The notes beneath the pieces were generated by a model. It did no database searches, was not told the origin of the DNA, and was given only the letters and a program-made list of their open reading frames with translations. From Mycolicibacterium neoaurum (lineage in GTDB: Bacteria; Actinomycetota; Actinomycetes; Mycobacteriales; Mycobacteriaceae), in NCBI RefSeq assembly GCF_036946495.1, contig NZ_JAQIIX010000001.1, positions 868,001 to 932,000 of the forward strand: a stretch of 64,000 nucleotides of DNA, read 5' to 3'. Position numbers and translations under genes: made by a program. The first letter of the stretch is position 1; each line of letters opens with the position of its first letter. Below, in pieces: positions 16,714 through 26,236 of this stretch.

Positions 16714-17942
16714 CGCAGGCCGCCGCGGCGGCCCCTCCGGATCACCTGCCAGCACACCAACCCGGCCTGCAGACCGAAGGCCACCGAGATCATCGATATC
16801 AAGGTCGCCGGTAGTGCCGAATCGCCGTCGGCACCGAACAGCTCGGTGACACCGATCAACCCCATCGAGCCGGGAACCAACAACCAGAACCCGGGCAGGA
16901 TCATGGTGATCGCGGGCGGCGCGGCGCGCCGTCGCGACACCGCCAGCGCCACCAGCGTCAGCGCCAGACCGCCGCAGAAGCCGCTGGCGTAGCTGCCGAG
17001 CAGCAGGTCGCCGGCGTACTGCGCGGCGAAGGCGGTGTAGGTGATGAGCAGCAACCAGGGCAGGAACGACAGCGGTGGCGCCAGGAACAGCAGCACGCCC
17101 AGGCTGTAGACGGCGACGCCGAGCCAGGGGGCCCATGGGCCGATGTGGTTGACCGCTTCGGAACTCAGCTGGTCCTCGCGCATGCCCAACAACTGGGTGG
17201 CGATGAGGATGCCGAACGCCAGCTGGATGATCTGCACGAACCCCGCGATCAGTCTGCTCGTACCGGCGACGACATCGCGTGAGGTCAGCTCGATCACCGC
17301 GAGTGTGATCGCCGCGCCCGGCAGGAACACCGCCAGCGGCGGTATCAGTGCGCGCAGCCCGACATGGTCGAGGTCCAACCGCAATGCCGCCACGATGCAG
17401 ATCGACGCGACCGCGAAAGCGCTGATCGCGGGTACCAATTGGGCCAGTATCGGCACACGCTGACCGGCGACCAGCAGCCCGCCGACCATCGCACCGAGGG
17501 CCAGCGCGGCCAGCACGTTGAGAAAGGTGGGCTCCAGTACCAGCGACAAACCGGCGCTCTGGATCCCGTAGCCGATGACGGTCACCCAGGCCGGGTAACG
17601 TCGGGCGGCCGCGCCGATGGCGTCCAGTCGGCTTTGCCCCTGCTCGGCGGTCACCCGGCCGGAAAGTGCATCCGATACCAGGCGGGCCAGCGGAAAGATC
17701 TGGTCGAAACGCAGGTCGGCGTCGACGCGGGCGCCGTGCACCGCCGTCCCGCCTGCGCCGTCCGGACCCACCACCTGGACATGGTTGGGCAGCGCGATGC
17801 CGTCGTTGCGCACCCCGAACCGGGCCGCGGTGCGGTCGAGGGTCTGACGCACCAGCGTCACCGGGTAGTTCGCAGCGCACATGGCCGCACCCAGCCGGGC
17901 GAGGAAGCGAATCTGCTGATCGCCGTCGGAGTTCATCGGCAC
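16692..17942 (-). CDS. ThrE-type threonine/serine exporter family protein
   Basis: The 416-residue protein has an N-terminal soluble domain (about 1-125, ThrE_N/DUF1212) beginning FLARLGAAMCAANYPVTLV. About ten spans follow, ending in a ThrE_2/DUF3815-like half. Both halves in one chain match Corynebacterium glutamicum ThrE, which exports threonine and serine by proton antiport. The start may be MPMNSD (17942) or MNSD (17936). It converges with the PrsW-like gene (22-bp overlap) and lies 21 bases after the polA stop on the same strand. Confidence 0.82.
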   Translation of the reverse strand: MPMNSDGDQQIRFLARLGAAMCAANYPVTLVRQTLDRTAARFGVRNDGIALPNHVQVVGPDGAGGTAVHGARVDADLRFDQIFPLARLVSDALSGRVTAEQGQSRLDAIGAAARRYPAWVTVIGYGIQSAGLSLVLEPTFLNVLAALALGAMVGGLLVAGQRVPILAQLVPAISAFAVASICIVAALRLDLDHVGLRALIPPLAVFLPGAAITLAVIELTSRDVVAGTSRLIAGFVQIIQLAFGILIATQLLGMREDQLSSEAVNHIGPWAPWLGVAVYSLGVLLFLAPPLSFLPWLLLITYTAFAAQYAGDLLLGSYASGFCGGLALTLVALAVSRRRAAPPAITMILPGFWLLVPGSMGLIGVTELFGADGDSALPATLISMISVAFGLQAGLVCWQVIRRGRRGGLRQRPGIR

Positions 17943-17963
17943 GGGGCCGCCGCCTGCCCGGCG

Positions 17964-20702
17964 CTAGTGCGCCGCGGCGTCCCAGCTGCGTCCGAAGCCG
18001 ACCGAAACCTCCAGTGGCACGTCGAGCGGATAGGCGTTGCCCATGTGTTCGCGCACCAGCTTCTCGAGCGTGTCGCGCTCGCCCTCGGCAACCTCGAACA
18101 GCAGCTCGTCGTGGACCTGTAGCAGCATCCGGGATGCCAGTCCGGCGGATTTGATGGCCTGGTCGACGTTGATCATGGCCACCTTGATGATGTCGGCGGC
18201 GCTGCCCTGGATCGGGGCGTTCAGCGCGGCCCGCTCGGCCGCCTCGCGGACGTTGCGGTTGCTGCTGTCCAGTTCGGGCAGGTACCGGCGTCGGCCCAGC
18301 ACCGTCGAGGTGTAACCGTCCTTGCGGGCCTGGTCGACCACATCACGCAGGTAGTCGCGGATGCCGCCGAACCGGTCGAAGTACTGGTCCATCTGCTCTT
18401 TGGCCTCTTCGGTGCTGATCTTCAGTTGTGCCGAAAGCCCGTAGGCGCTCAGCCCGTAGGCCAAACCGTAGGACATCGCCTTGACTCGGCGGCGCAGCTC
18501 CGGGGTGACCTCGTCGATCGGCACATCGAACGCGCGTGAGGCGACGAACGAGTGCAGGTCCTCACCGGTGTTGAAGGCTTCGATCAGGCCCTCGTCCCGG
18601 GACAGGTGCGCCATGATGCGCATCTCGATTTGGCTGTAGTCGGCCGTCATCAGTTCGGCGTAACCGTTGCCCACGACAAACCCGTCGCGGATACGGCGGC
18701 CGGCCTCGGTGCGGATCGGGATGTTCTGCAGGTTCGGCTCGGTCGACGAGAGCCGGCCGGTGGCCGCGATGGTCTGGTTGAACGTGGTGTGAATCCGGCC
18801 ATCCGAGGCCGTCGACGCCAGCAGTCCATCGACGGTGACCTTGAGCCGGGTGGCATCCCGATGGGCCAGCAGGTGCTGCAGGAACGGATGCCCGGTCTTG
18901 TCGAAAAGCCCTTGCAGCGCATCGGCATCGGTGGTGTAGCCGGTCTTGGTCTTCTTCGTCTTGGGCATCTCGAGCTCGTCGAACAGCACGACCTGCAGCT
19001 GTTTGGGCGATCCCAGGTTGATCTGCTTGCCGATCACCGCGTAGGCCGCCTCGGCCGCGTCGCGGATGTAGTCGGCGAACTCGCTCTGCAGCCCGCGCAG
19101 GAAGTCCACGTCGACCGCGATCCCGGTGCTCTCCAGTTCGGCGAGCACCCGCTGCACCGGCAGCTCCATGCGTTCCAGCAGCGAGGAGGAGTCGATACGG
19201 GCCAGCTCTTCGTCGAGAGCATCGGCCAGGTCCATCACCGCCGCGGCCCGCAGCAGCAGTGCCTGTACTGCCTGCTCGTCGACGCCCTCATTGTCATCGA
19301 GCAGTGAAAGCTGTTGTTGCTCGGGGTTTTCGGCACGCAGCTCACGCTTGAGATAGCGCAGCGACAGATCGTCGAGCGCGAAGCTGCGTTGCCCGGGCCG
19401 CACCAGGTACGCCGCCAGCGCGGTATCGGAGGTGACACCGGCCAGCTTCCAGCCACGACCTTCCAGGTCGTGCATGGCGAGCTTGGCCTCGTGCAGTGCC
19501 TTCGGCGGGCCCGGGTCGGCCAACCAGGCCGCCAGGGCCGCCTCGTCGTCGGGATGGATCGTGGCGGTGTCGATATAGCGCCCGTCGCCGTCGTTGGCGA
19601 CAATCGCCAGCGCGGTGGCATCACTGTCGAAGGCCAAATGCGTTCCCACCACGGCAACACCGAACCGGTTGCCCAGGCTGTGCTCGGCCAGCCAGGCCGC
19701 CAACTCACCGGGCGCCAATGCCCCGCCGCGCACGTCGAAACCCTGGTCGACCTCGGGGTCCGCGGAAGCCAGCGTGTCGAAGAGCCGATCACGCAGCACC
19801 CGGAACTCCAGGTCGTCGAACAACCGGTGGATCTGGTCGCGGTCCCAGGGCAGCATCCGTAGGGTGTCCGGGGTGTGCGGCAGCGGCACGTTTTTGACCA
19901 GCTCGGTGAGCTCACGGTTGAGCACCACCGAGGACAGGTTGGCACGCAGCGCATCGCCGACCTTGCCCTTGACCTTGTCCACGTTGTCGACCAGGCCCTG
20001 CAGCGAGCCGTGCTCGACGATCCACTTGGTGGCGGTCTTCTCCCCCACGCCCGGGATGCCGGGCAGGTTGTCGCTCGGATCCCCGCGCAGCGCGGCGAAA
20101 TCCGGGTACTGCGCGGGAGTGAGGCCGTACTTCGCGGCCACCGCTTCCGGGGTGAACCGGGTCAGTTCACTGACACCCTTGACCGGGTACAGGACGGTGA
20201 CATCATCGCTCACCAACTGCAGTGAGTCCCGGTCGCCGGTGACCACCAGCACCTGGTAACCGGCGTCCTGGGCCTGCGTGGCCAACGTGGCGATGATGTC
20301 GTCGGCCTCGAATCCAGGCTCGGCCAGCACCGTGATGCCCAGCGCGCCGAGCACCTCCTTGGTGATGTCGATCTGCCCGCGGAACTCGTCAGGGGTGGCC
20401 GAGCGGCCCTCCTTGTACTCGGGGTACTTCTCCTTGCGGAAGGTCTGCCGCGAGACGTCGAAGGCGGCGGCGATATGGCTGGGTTGCTCGTCACGGAGCA
20501 GGTTGATCAGCATCGCGGTGAACCCGTAGACCGCATTGGTGGTCAGGCCGCCCTGGGTCTTGAAGTTCTCGGCGGGCAGCGCGTAGAAGGCCCGAAAGGC
20601 CAGCGAGTTGCCGTCCAACAACATCAGGGTTGGCTTCTGACCATCGGTCGTCGCGTCGCCGGTCGGTTTTTTGGCGGTGCTCTCGGTCTTCGCGGGGCTC
20701 AC
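17964..20702 (-). CDS. polA: DNA polymerase I
   Basis: The 912-residue repair and Okazaki-fragment polymerase is complete. The N-terminal 5'-3' flap exonuclease domain (about 30-320) carries LLDGNSLAFRAFYAL and GFEADDIIATLA. The middle domain is a degenerate 3'-5' exonuclease fold without its metal carboxylates, as in other mycobacterial PolA. The polymerase domain has motif A DYSQIEMRIMAHLS, motif B RRVKAMSYGLAYGLSAYG and motif C QVHDELLFEV. I chose GTG 20702 (VSPAKTESTAKK), which matches the M. tuberculosis N-terminus; the frame is open six codons earlier. Confidence 0.96.
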   Translation of the reverse strand: MSPAKTESTAKKPTGDATTDGQKPTLMLLDGNSLAFRAFYALPAENFKTQGGLTTNAVYGFTAMLINLLRDEQPSHIAAAFDVSRQTFRKEKYPEYKEGRSATPDEFRGQIDITKEVLGALGITVLAEPGFEADDIIATLATQAQDAGYQVLVVTGDRDSLQLVSDDVTVLYPVKGVSELTRFTPEAVAAKYGLTPAQYPDFAALRGDPSDNLPGIPGVGEKTATKWIVEHGSLQGLVDNVDKVKGKVGDALRANLSSVVLNRELTELVKNVPLPHTPDTLRMLPWDRDQIHRLFDDLEFRVLRDRLFDTLASADPEVDQGFDVRGGALAPGELAAWLAEHSLGNRFGVAVVGTHLAFDSDATALAIVANDGDGRYIDTATIHPDDEAALAAWLADPGPPKALHEAKLAMHDLEGRGWKLAGVTSDTALAAYLVRPGQRSFALDDLSLRYLKRELRAENPEQQQLSLLDDNEGVDEQAVQALLLRAAAVMDLADALDEELARIDSSSLLERMELPVQRVLAELESTGIAVDVDFLRGLQSEFADYIRDAAEAAYAVIGKQINLGSPKQLQVVLFDELEMPKTKKTKTGYTTDADALQGLFDKTGHPFLQHLLAHRDATRLKVTVDGLLASTASDGRIHTTFNQTIAATGRLSSTEPNLQNIPIRTEAGRRIRDGFVVGNGYAELMTADYSQIEMRIMAHLSRDEGLIEAFNTGEDLHSFVASRAFDVPIDEVTPELRRRVKAMSYGLAYGLSAYGLSAQLKISTEEAKEQMDQYFDRFGGIRDYLRDVVDQARKDGYTSTVLGRRRYLPELDSSNRNVREAAERAALNAPIQGSAADIIKVAMINVDQAIKSAGLASRMLLQVHDELLFEVAEGERDTLEKLVREHMGNAYPLDVPLEVSVGFGRSWDAAAH

Positions 20703-20742
20703 GCACCCAACTCTAGGCACCCGCTCCGACAGTCTCGCACCG

Positions 20743-21624
20743 CTACCCGGAGCGGTCCCGGGCTGCGGTCGCTCGATCCCGCAGCAGACGCGCGGCCGGA
20801 CCGCTCATGTCTCGCCGCCACGCCCACACCAGTCGCCCGCGCAGCGCCGGATCGAGATCCACGGCGTGCAGGCCGGGGCGGTTGCGGGCCATCGACTCGG
20901 GCAGGATCGCGACGCCCAGACCGTGCGCGCCCAGGTCGGCGAGTTCGAGCGGACTGGTCGCCTCGAATGCCACATTCGCGGTGATTCCCGCGTCGGCACA
21001 AGCATTGTCGAGACGCGTGCGCAATCCCGTCCCCACCGGCAGGGAGATCAGCCGGTGGTCGGACAGCTCAGCCACCGGCAACGTCGCGCGACCGGCCAGC
21101 GGATGGTGCGCGGCCACCGCCGCGACGACGGCCTCGTCGGTCACCGTGTGGACATCCAACCCGGGCGGATGCTCGTCGAGGCCCAGGGAGACGATGGCCA
21201 GATCGAGCCGCCCGTCGGCGAGCTTGTCCAACAGCGCATCGGAATTGTCGGTTGCCAAGGTGATTTCGACCGCCGGGTACTGCGCGTAGAAGTCCGCGAT
21301 CAGTCCCGCGATATCCACCGGATGCAGTGTCACCGTGCCGATCGCAACCGCTCCCCGGATCAGGCCGGCGACCTCGTCGACCGCGCGCCGGGCCGCGCGC
21401 ACGGCGGCCAGTGCCGCGCGCGCGTGCGGGAGCAGTGCGATACCGGCCTGGGTCAGCCGGACATCCCGGCTTGAGCGGATCAGCAGGGTCTGGCCCATCT
21501 GGCGCTCCAACCGCCGGATCTGCGCGCTCACCGCCGGTTGCGCCACCCGCTCCCGCTCGGCGGCCCTGGTGAAACTGCGCTCCTCGGCCACCGCGACGAA
21601 GTACTCCAGTTGGCGCAGTTCCAT
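20743..21624 (-). CDS. LysR-type transcriptional regulator
   Basis: The 293-residue protein has the LysR winged helix-turn-helix at 1-60 (LRQLEYFVAVAEERSFTRAAERERVAQPAVSAQIRRLE). The periplasmic-binding-protein-like effector domain spans about 90-290. It is divergent from the monooxygenase/hydrolase genes with a 70-base intergenic region, the classical layout in which a LysR protein controls itself and the divergent operon. The intergenic sequence holds ATTATAGATACC, an A/T-rich patch that may be part of the operator. The inducer is unknown but is probably the monooxygenase substrate. Confidence 0.9.
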   Translation of the reverse strand: MELRQLEYFVAVAEERSFTRAAERERVAQPAVSAQIRRLERQMGQTLLIRSSRDVRLTQAGIALLPHARAALAAVRAARRAVDEVAGLIRGAVAIGTVTLHPVDIAGLIADFYAQYPAVEITLATDNSDALLDKLADGRLDLAIVSLGLDEHPPGLDVHTVTDEAVVAAVAAHHPLAGRATLPVAELSDHRLISLPVGTGLRTRLDNACADAGITANVAFEATSPLELADLGAHGLGVAILPESMARNRPGLHAVDLDPALRGRLVWAWRRDMSGPAARLLRDRATAARDRSG

Positions 21625-21694
21625 AAGCGCTGATTATAGATACCAGAGCAAACATGTATTGGAGTTATTCATGCTTGCCACGCAGGGTGGTGAC

Positions 21695-22831
21695 ATGAAT
21701 ATCGATATGGTGATAGCCGGGGCCGGGATCGGCGGCCTGACCGCCGCGTTGGCCCTGCACGCGCGCGGCGTCCGGACCGTCAACCTGGAACGCGTGCGGA
21801 CGTTGCGCCCACTCGGCGTGGGGATCAATCTGCTCCCCCACGCGGTCCGGGAGCTGGACGAACTCGGGCTGGCCGCCGCGGTACGGAATATCGCGATCGC
21901 ACCGCATTCGATCGAGTTCTACGCCTCCTCCGGCGAGCTGCTGTTCCGCGAACCGCGCGGGCTGGCCGCCGGGGACAGCCACCCGCAACTGTCGGTTCAT
22001 CGCGGGATGCTGCAGAAGCTGCTGCTCGATACCGTCACCGAGCGCATCGGCGATGGCGCGGTCCGGCCCGGAACCACAGTCACCGGGTTCGCCCAGAGCG
22101 CCGACGGCGTCGAGGTGCGCACCACGAACGGAAACATCTGCGGCGCAGCGCTGATCGGCGCGGACGGAATCAACTCGGCGGTACGCCGCGCCGTTCATCC
22201 CGGCGCCGACCCCCTGATGTGGTCGGGTATCACGATGTTTCGCGGGGCCGCCGACATACCGGCATTTCTCGATGGCCAGACCATGGCGATCGTCAAGGGC
22301 GATGGCGGAGTCGATCTGGTGGCCTATCCGATCGGCGAGCGGTTGGTGAATTGGGTTCTGCAGGTGCCCACCGGATCTCCGGGCATGCTCGACGTTGACA
22401 CACAGTGGAATTCGGCGATCGACGTAACGCAGGTGCGCAGGCATGTCGCGAGCTGGCGACTGAATCAGCTGGACCCGGTGGCGCTGATCGAAGCAACCCG
22501 GCAGATCTACCAGTACCCCATGGTCGACCGGGAACCGTTGCCGCACTGGGGAACCGGACGGGTGACACTACTCGGAGACGCGGCCCACCCGATGTATCCG
22601 GTCGGCGCCAACGGCGGATCCCAGTCCATCGTCGACGCCCGGGTGCTGGCCGACGAGTATGCCGCGAACGGGATCCCCGGGCTGCGCCGCTACGCCGAGC
22701 AGCGACTCCGCGAGACCGCCGCGGTGATCGTCGCCAACCGCGATATGCATCGCGCGCTGGGCCACACCACGGCCGATCTTCGCCGCATCACCGCCACATA
22801 TCGCCACGACACGGCAAGGAGTAACCACTGA
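21695..22831 (+). CDS. FAD-dependent monooxygenase, aromatic hydroxylase type
   Basis: The 378-residue protein has the three class-A flavoprotein hydroxylase motifs: the N-terminal Rossmann GAGIGGLTAALAL (about 9-21), the DG region LIGADGINSAVRRAVHPG (about 152-169) and the GD motif LLGDAAHPMYPVGANGGSQSI (about 291-311). It would hydroxylate an aromatic or related ring using NAD(P)H and oxygen. ATG 21695 (MNIDMVIAG) is preceded by a purine-rich AGGGTGG; ATG 21671 is an alternative. The stop overlaps the hydrolase start (TGATG). The operon lies under the divergent LysR gene and has no counterpart in the M. tuberculosis polA region as I remember it. Confidence 0.88.
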   Translation: MNIDMVIAGAGIGGLTAALALHARGVRTVNLERVRTLRPLGVGINLLPHAVRELDELGLAAAVRNIAIAPHSIEFYASSGELLFREPRGLAAGDSHPQLSVHRGMLQKLLLDTVTERIGDGAVRPGTTVTGFAQSADGVEVRTTNGNICGAALIGADGINSAVRRAVHPGADPLMWSGITMFRGAADIPAFLDGQTMAIVKGDGGVDLVAYPIGERLVNWVLQVPTGSPGMLDVDTQWNSAIDVTQVRRHVASWRLNQLDPVALIEATRQIYQYPMVDREPLPHWGTGRVTLLGDAAHPMYPVGANGGSQSIVDARVLADEYAANGIPGLRRYAEQRLRETAAVIVANRDMHRALGHTTADLRRITATYRHDTARSNH

Positions 22832-23502
22832 TGTCCACCTACGTGATGATTCCCGGAATGTGCCACGGCGCCTGGTGTTTCGACGATCTGGCAGCGACAC
22901 TGCGCGCCGACGGCCACCGTGTGCTGGCGGTGACGCTGACCGGTGTCGCCGAACGAGCCCACCTGTTGCCGGGCGGGGTCAACCTGGACACCCACATCCT
23001 CGACGTCGTCGGTGCCATCGATGCGGATGCCTGCGGAGATGACGAACTCGTCCTGGTCGGGCACAGCTATGGCGGGATGGTGATCACCGGCGTCGCCGAC
23101 CGCATCCCACACCGGGTGGCATCGCTGGTGTTCGTCGACGCGGTGGTCCCCCACGACGGTGAATCCTGCTGGGATCTGGTCAACGAGGAGGAACGTCGGT
23201 GGTACGTCGGCGTCGATGCCACCGGTTTCGGGGTCCCACCGATGCCGTTCTTCGACAACCGCGCGACCGCGCACCCGTTGGCCACCGTCCTGCAGCCGCT
23301 GCGACTCGACGGTGATCTGAACCGGTTTCGTCGGCGGGTGTTCGTGTACGCGTTGGGCTGGCCTGGTGATTCGCCGTTGCGGCCCTCCTACGAACGGGTG
23401 CGCGACGATCCGAGCTGGGTAGTCCACGAACTCGACGGCAAACACAACCTCATGCGCGACAATCCCGACGATCTGCTACGCATCCTGCTGAGCTCGAACT
23501 GA
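22831..23502 (+). CDS. Alpha/beta hydrolase, esterase/hydroxynitrile-lyase-like
   Basis: The 223-residue protein has an alpha/beta-hydrolase core with nucleophile elbow GHSYGG (Ser at about 75), an oxyanion region MIPGMCHGAW near the N-terminus and a C-terminal catalytic histidine in DGKHNLM. The small size and the HGAW motif resemble the plant-type methylesterase/hydroxynitrile lyase group found beside monooxygenases in actinobacteria. It is coupled to the monooxygenase by a one-base overlap, with AAGGAG at 22816-22821 as ribosome site. It probably hydrolyses an ester or ring-cleavage product in the same catabolic path. Confidence 0.85.
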   Translation: MSTYVMIPGMCHGAWCFDDLAATLRADGHRVLAVTLTGVAERAHLLPGGVNLDTHILDVVGAIDADACGDDELVLVGHSYGGMVITGVADRIPHRVASLVFVDAVVPHDGESCWDLVNEEERRWYVGVDATGFGVPPMPFFDNRATAHPLATVLQPLRLDGDLNRFRRRVFVYALGWPGDSPLRPSYERVRDDPSWVVHELDGKHNLMRDNPDDLLRILLSSN

Positions 23503-23552
23503 GAACTGCAACACGTTTCAGTTTTGGGCTCGATCTGGGTATTCTGACGTCC

Positions 23553-23993
23553 GTGCCAGCAGCATCGACAGCTCCCGCGGTGGAAGGGTGGTTCGCCACC
23601 GATGAGTCCGGGGCCACGCATCTGATCGGCGGTAAGTGCACCGCGTGTGCCACCTATGTCTTCCCACCCCGGGAAAACAACTGCCCCAACCCCGGCTGCG
23701 ACAGCGACACCCTGGACCTGGTGCCGTTGTCCCGGCGCGGCACCGTATGGAGCTACACCGAAAACCGCTACGCACCACCGCCGCCCTATCCCTGCCCCGA
23801 CCCGTTCGAACCCTTCGCCGTCGCCGCAGTCGAACTCGCCGACGAAGGCCTCATCGTGCTCGGCAAAGTCGTCGAAGGCACCCTGGCCGCCGACCTGAAC
23901 GTCGGAATGGAAATGGAACTGACCACCATGACCCTCTACACCGACGACGACGGCACACAACGCACCACCCACGCCTGGAGGATCGCTCGATAA
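23553..23993 (+). CDS. DUF35 OB-fold zinc-ribbon protein (Rv1628c-like)
   Basis: The 146-residue protein has a zinc ribbon (GGKCTACATYVFPPRENNCPNPGC, about residues 27-50, four cysteines) followed by an OB fold (about 58-140). DUF35 proteins bind thiolase-fold partners and carry acyl-CoA substrates; in steroid side-chain breakdown ChsH2's DUF35 domain binds Ltp2. The GTG start (VPAASTAPAVEG) fits. The stop TAA overlaps the ATG of the thiolase-like gene, so a complex is likely. From about codon 35 the codon use shifts towards GAA/AAA/CAA and C-ending codons, as in the next gene. Confidence 0.88.
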   Translation: MPAASTAPAVEGWFATDESGATHLIGGKCTACATYVFPPRENNCPNPGCDSDTLDLVPLSRRGTVWSYTENRYAPPPPYPCPDPFEPFAVAAVELADEGLIVLGKVVEGTLAADLNVGMEMELTTMTLYTDDDGTQRTTHAWRIAR

Positions 23994-25192
23994 TGGCACC
24001 GGAACCGGTCTACATCCTCGGCGCAGGCATGCACCCCTGGGGCAAATGGGGACGCGACTTCACCGAATACGGCGTCATCGCCGCCCGCGCCGCCCTCGCC
24101 GAAGCCGGCCTGGACTGGCAACACATCCAACTCGTCGCCGGCGCGGACACCATCCGCAACGGCTACCCCGGCTTCGTCGCCGGGGCCACCTTCACCCAAA
24201 AACTCGGCTGGAACGGCATCCCCATCACCTCCAGCTACGCCGCCTGCGCCTCCGGATCCCAAGCCCTGCAATCCGCCCGCGCCCACATCCTGGCCGGCCT
24301 CTGCGACGTCGCCCTGGTCATCGGCGCCGACACCACCCCCAAAGGCTTCTTCGCCCCCGTCGGCGGCGAACGCAAAAACGACCCCGACTGGCAACGCTTC
24401 CACCTCATCGGCGCCACCAACACCGTCTACTTCGCCCTACTCGCCCGACGCCGCATGGACCTCTACGGCGCCACCGTCGAAGACTTCGCAGGCGTCAAGG
24501 TCAAAAACGCCCGCCACGGCCTGAACAACCCCAACGCCCGCTACCGCAAAGAAGCCACCGTCGACGACGTCCTGGCCTCCCCGGTCGTCTCCGACCCACT
24601 GCGACTGCTCGACATCTGCGCCACCAGCGACGGCGCCGCCGCCCTCATCGTCGCCTCCAAAAAATTCACCGAAAAACACCTCGGCACCACCGCCGGGGTC
24701 CCCTCAGTACGCGCGGTCAGCCTGCAATCCCCCCAATACCCCCAACACCTACCCGAACTACCCGACATCGCCACCGACTCCACCGCCGTGGTCCCCGGAC
24801 CCGACCGCGTCTTCAAAGACCAAATCCTCGACGCCGCCTACACCGAAGCCGGCATCGGCCCCGAGGACCTCTCCCTGGCCGAGGTCTACGACCTGTCCAC
24901 CGCACTAGAACTCGACTGGTACGAACACCTCGGACTCTGCCCACGCGGCGAAGCCGAACACCTGCTGCGCACCGGAGCCACCACCATCGGCGGCCGCATC
25001 CCGGTCAACGCCTCCGGCGGCCTGGCCTCCTTCGGCGAAGCCATCCCCGCCCAAGCCATCGCCCAAATCTGCGAACTCACCTGGCAACTCAAAGGCCAAG
25101 CCACCGGCCGCCAAGTCCAAGGCGCCACCGTCGGCATCACCGCCAACCAAGGCCTCTTCGGCCACGGCTCCTCGGTCATCATCGCCATGTAA
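23993..25192 (+). CDS. Thiolase-like lipid-transfer protein (Rv1627c-like)
   Basis: The 399-residue protein has the thiolase fold of the SCP-x/Ltp group. The nucleophile-type cysteine is in YAACASGSQAL (Cys85). The C-terminal signature VNASGGLASFGEAIPAQ lacks the histidine of the thiolase GHP motif, with a glutamate in its place, so ordinary thiolytic cleavage is doubtful. Together with the coupled DUF35 protein it resembles aldolase-type Ltp2/DUF35 complexes of sterol side-chain catabolism. Codon use is unlike the neighbours: Glu, Lys and Gln are mostly GAA, AAA, CAA and third positions strongly favour C over G, which suggests separate ancestry. Confidence 0.87.
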   Translation: MAPEPVYILGAGMHPWGKWGRDFTEYGVIAARAALAEAGLDWQHIQLVAGADTIRNGYPGFVAGATFTQKLGWNGIPITSSYAACASGSQALQSARAHILAGLCDVALVIGADTTPKGFFAPVGGERKNDPDWQRFHLIGATNTVYFALLARRRMDLYGATVEDFAGVKVKNARHGLNNPNARYRKEATVDDVLASPVVSDPLRLLDICATSDGAAALIVASKKFTEKHLGTTAGVPSVRAVSLQSPQYPQHLPELPDIATDSTAVVPGPDRVFKDQILDAAYTEAGIGPEDLSLAEVYDLSTALELDWYEHLGLCPRGEAEHLLRTGATTIGGRIPVNASGGLASFGEAIPAQAIAQICELTWQLKGQATGRQVQGATVGITANQGLFGHGSSVIIAM

Positions 25193-25247
25193 CACCCCAC
25201 CCCGGGCCCCGACACCACTGCACGCACACTCGCGCGATGATGGTGTG

Positions 25248-25475
25248 GTGAGCGAAAGCGTCGTCGTGCGTGTCAAACCCGGTAGCCGCAAGGGTCCGCT
25301 CGTCGAGGTCGGTGACGACGGGGAGCTGACCGTCTATGTGCCCGAGCGTGCGGTGGACGGAAAGGCCAACGAGGCCGTCACCAAGCTGCTCGCCGCCCAT
25401 CTGGGGGTACCGCGCAGTCGGCTGGAGCTGGTGTCCGGGGCAACCGCGCGGGTGAAGCGATACCGCATCGCCTGA
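25248..25475 (+). CDS. DUF167/UPF0235 family protein
   Basis: The 75-residue protein has the YggU-type fold: VVVRVKPGSRKGPLVEV, then VYVPERAVDGKANEAVTKLLAAHLGVPRSRLELVSGATARVKRYRI. The conserved VDGKAN and G-x-x-x-R-x-K segments are present. The function of the family is unknown. GTG 25245 or 25248 can start it. Its normal G-rich codon use contrasts with the thiolase gene 56 bases upstream. Confidence 0.88.
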   Translation: MSESVVVRVKPGSRKGPLVEVGDDGELTVYVPERAVDGKANEAVTKLLAAHLGVPRSRLELVSGATARVKRYRIA

Positions 25476-25486
25476 CGTGAAGGCAC

Positions 25487-26219
<733 letters not shown>

Positions 26220-26236
<17 letters not shown>

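Noticed and set aside
24046..25251. 401-codon Arg/His/Pro-rich frame overlapping the thiolase-like gene
   Set aside because: It is the +1-shifted frame of a gene with C-rich third positions, which produces stop-free Arg/Pro/His runs; no ribosome site.
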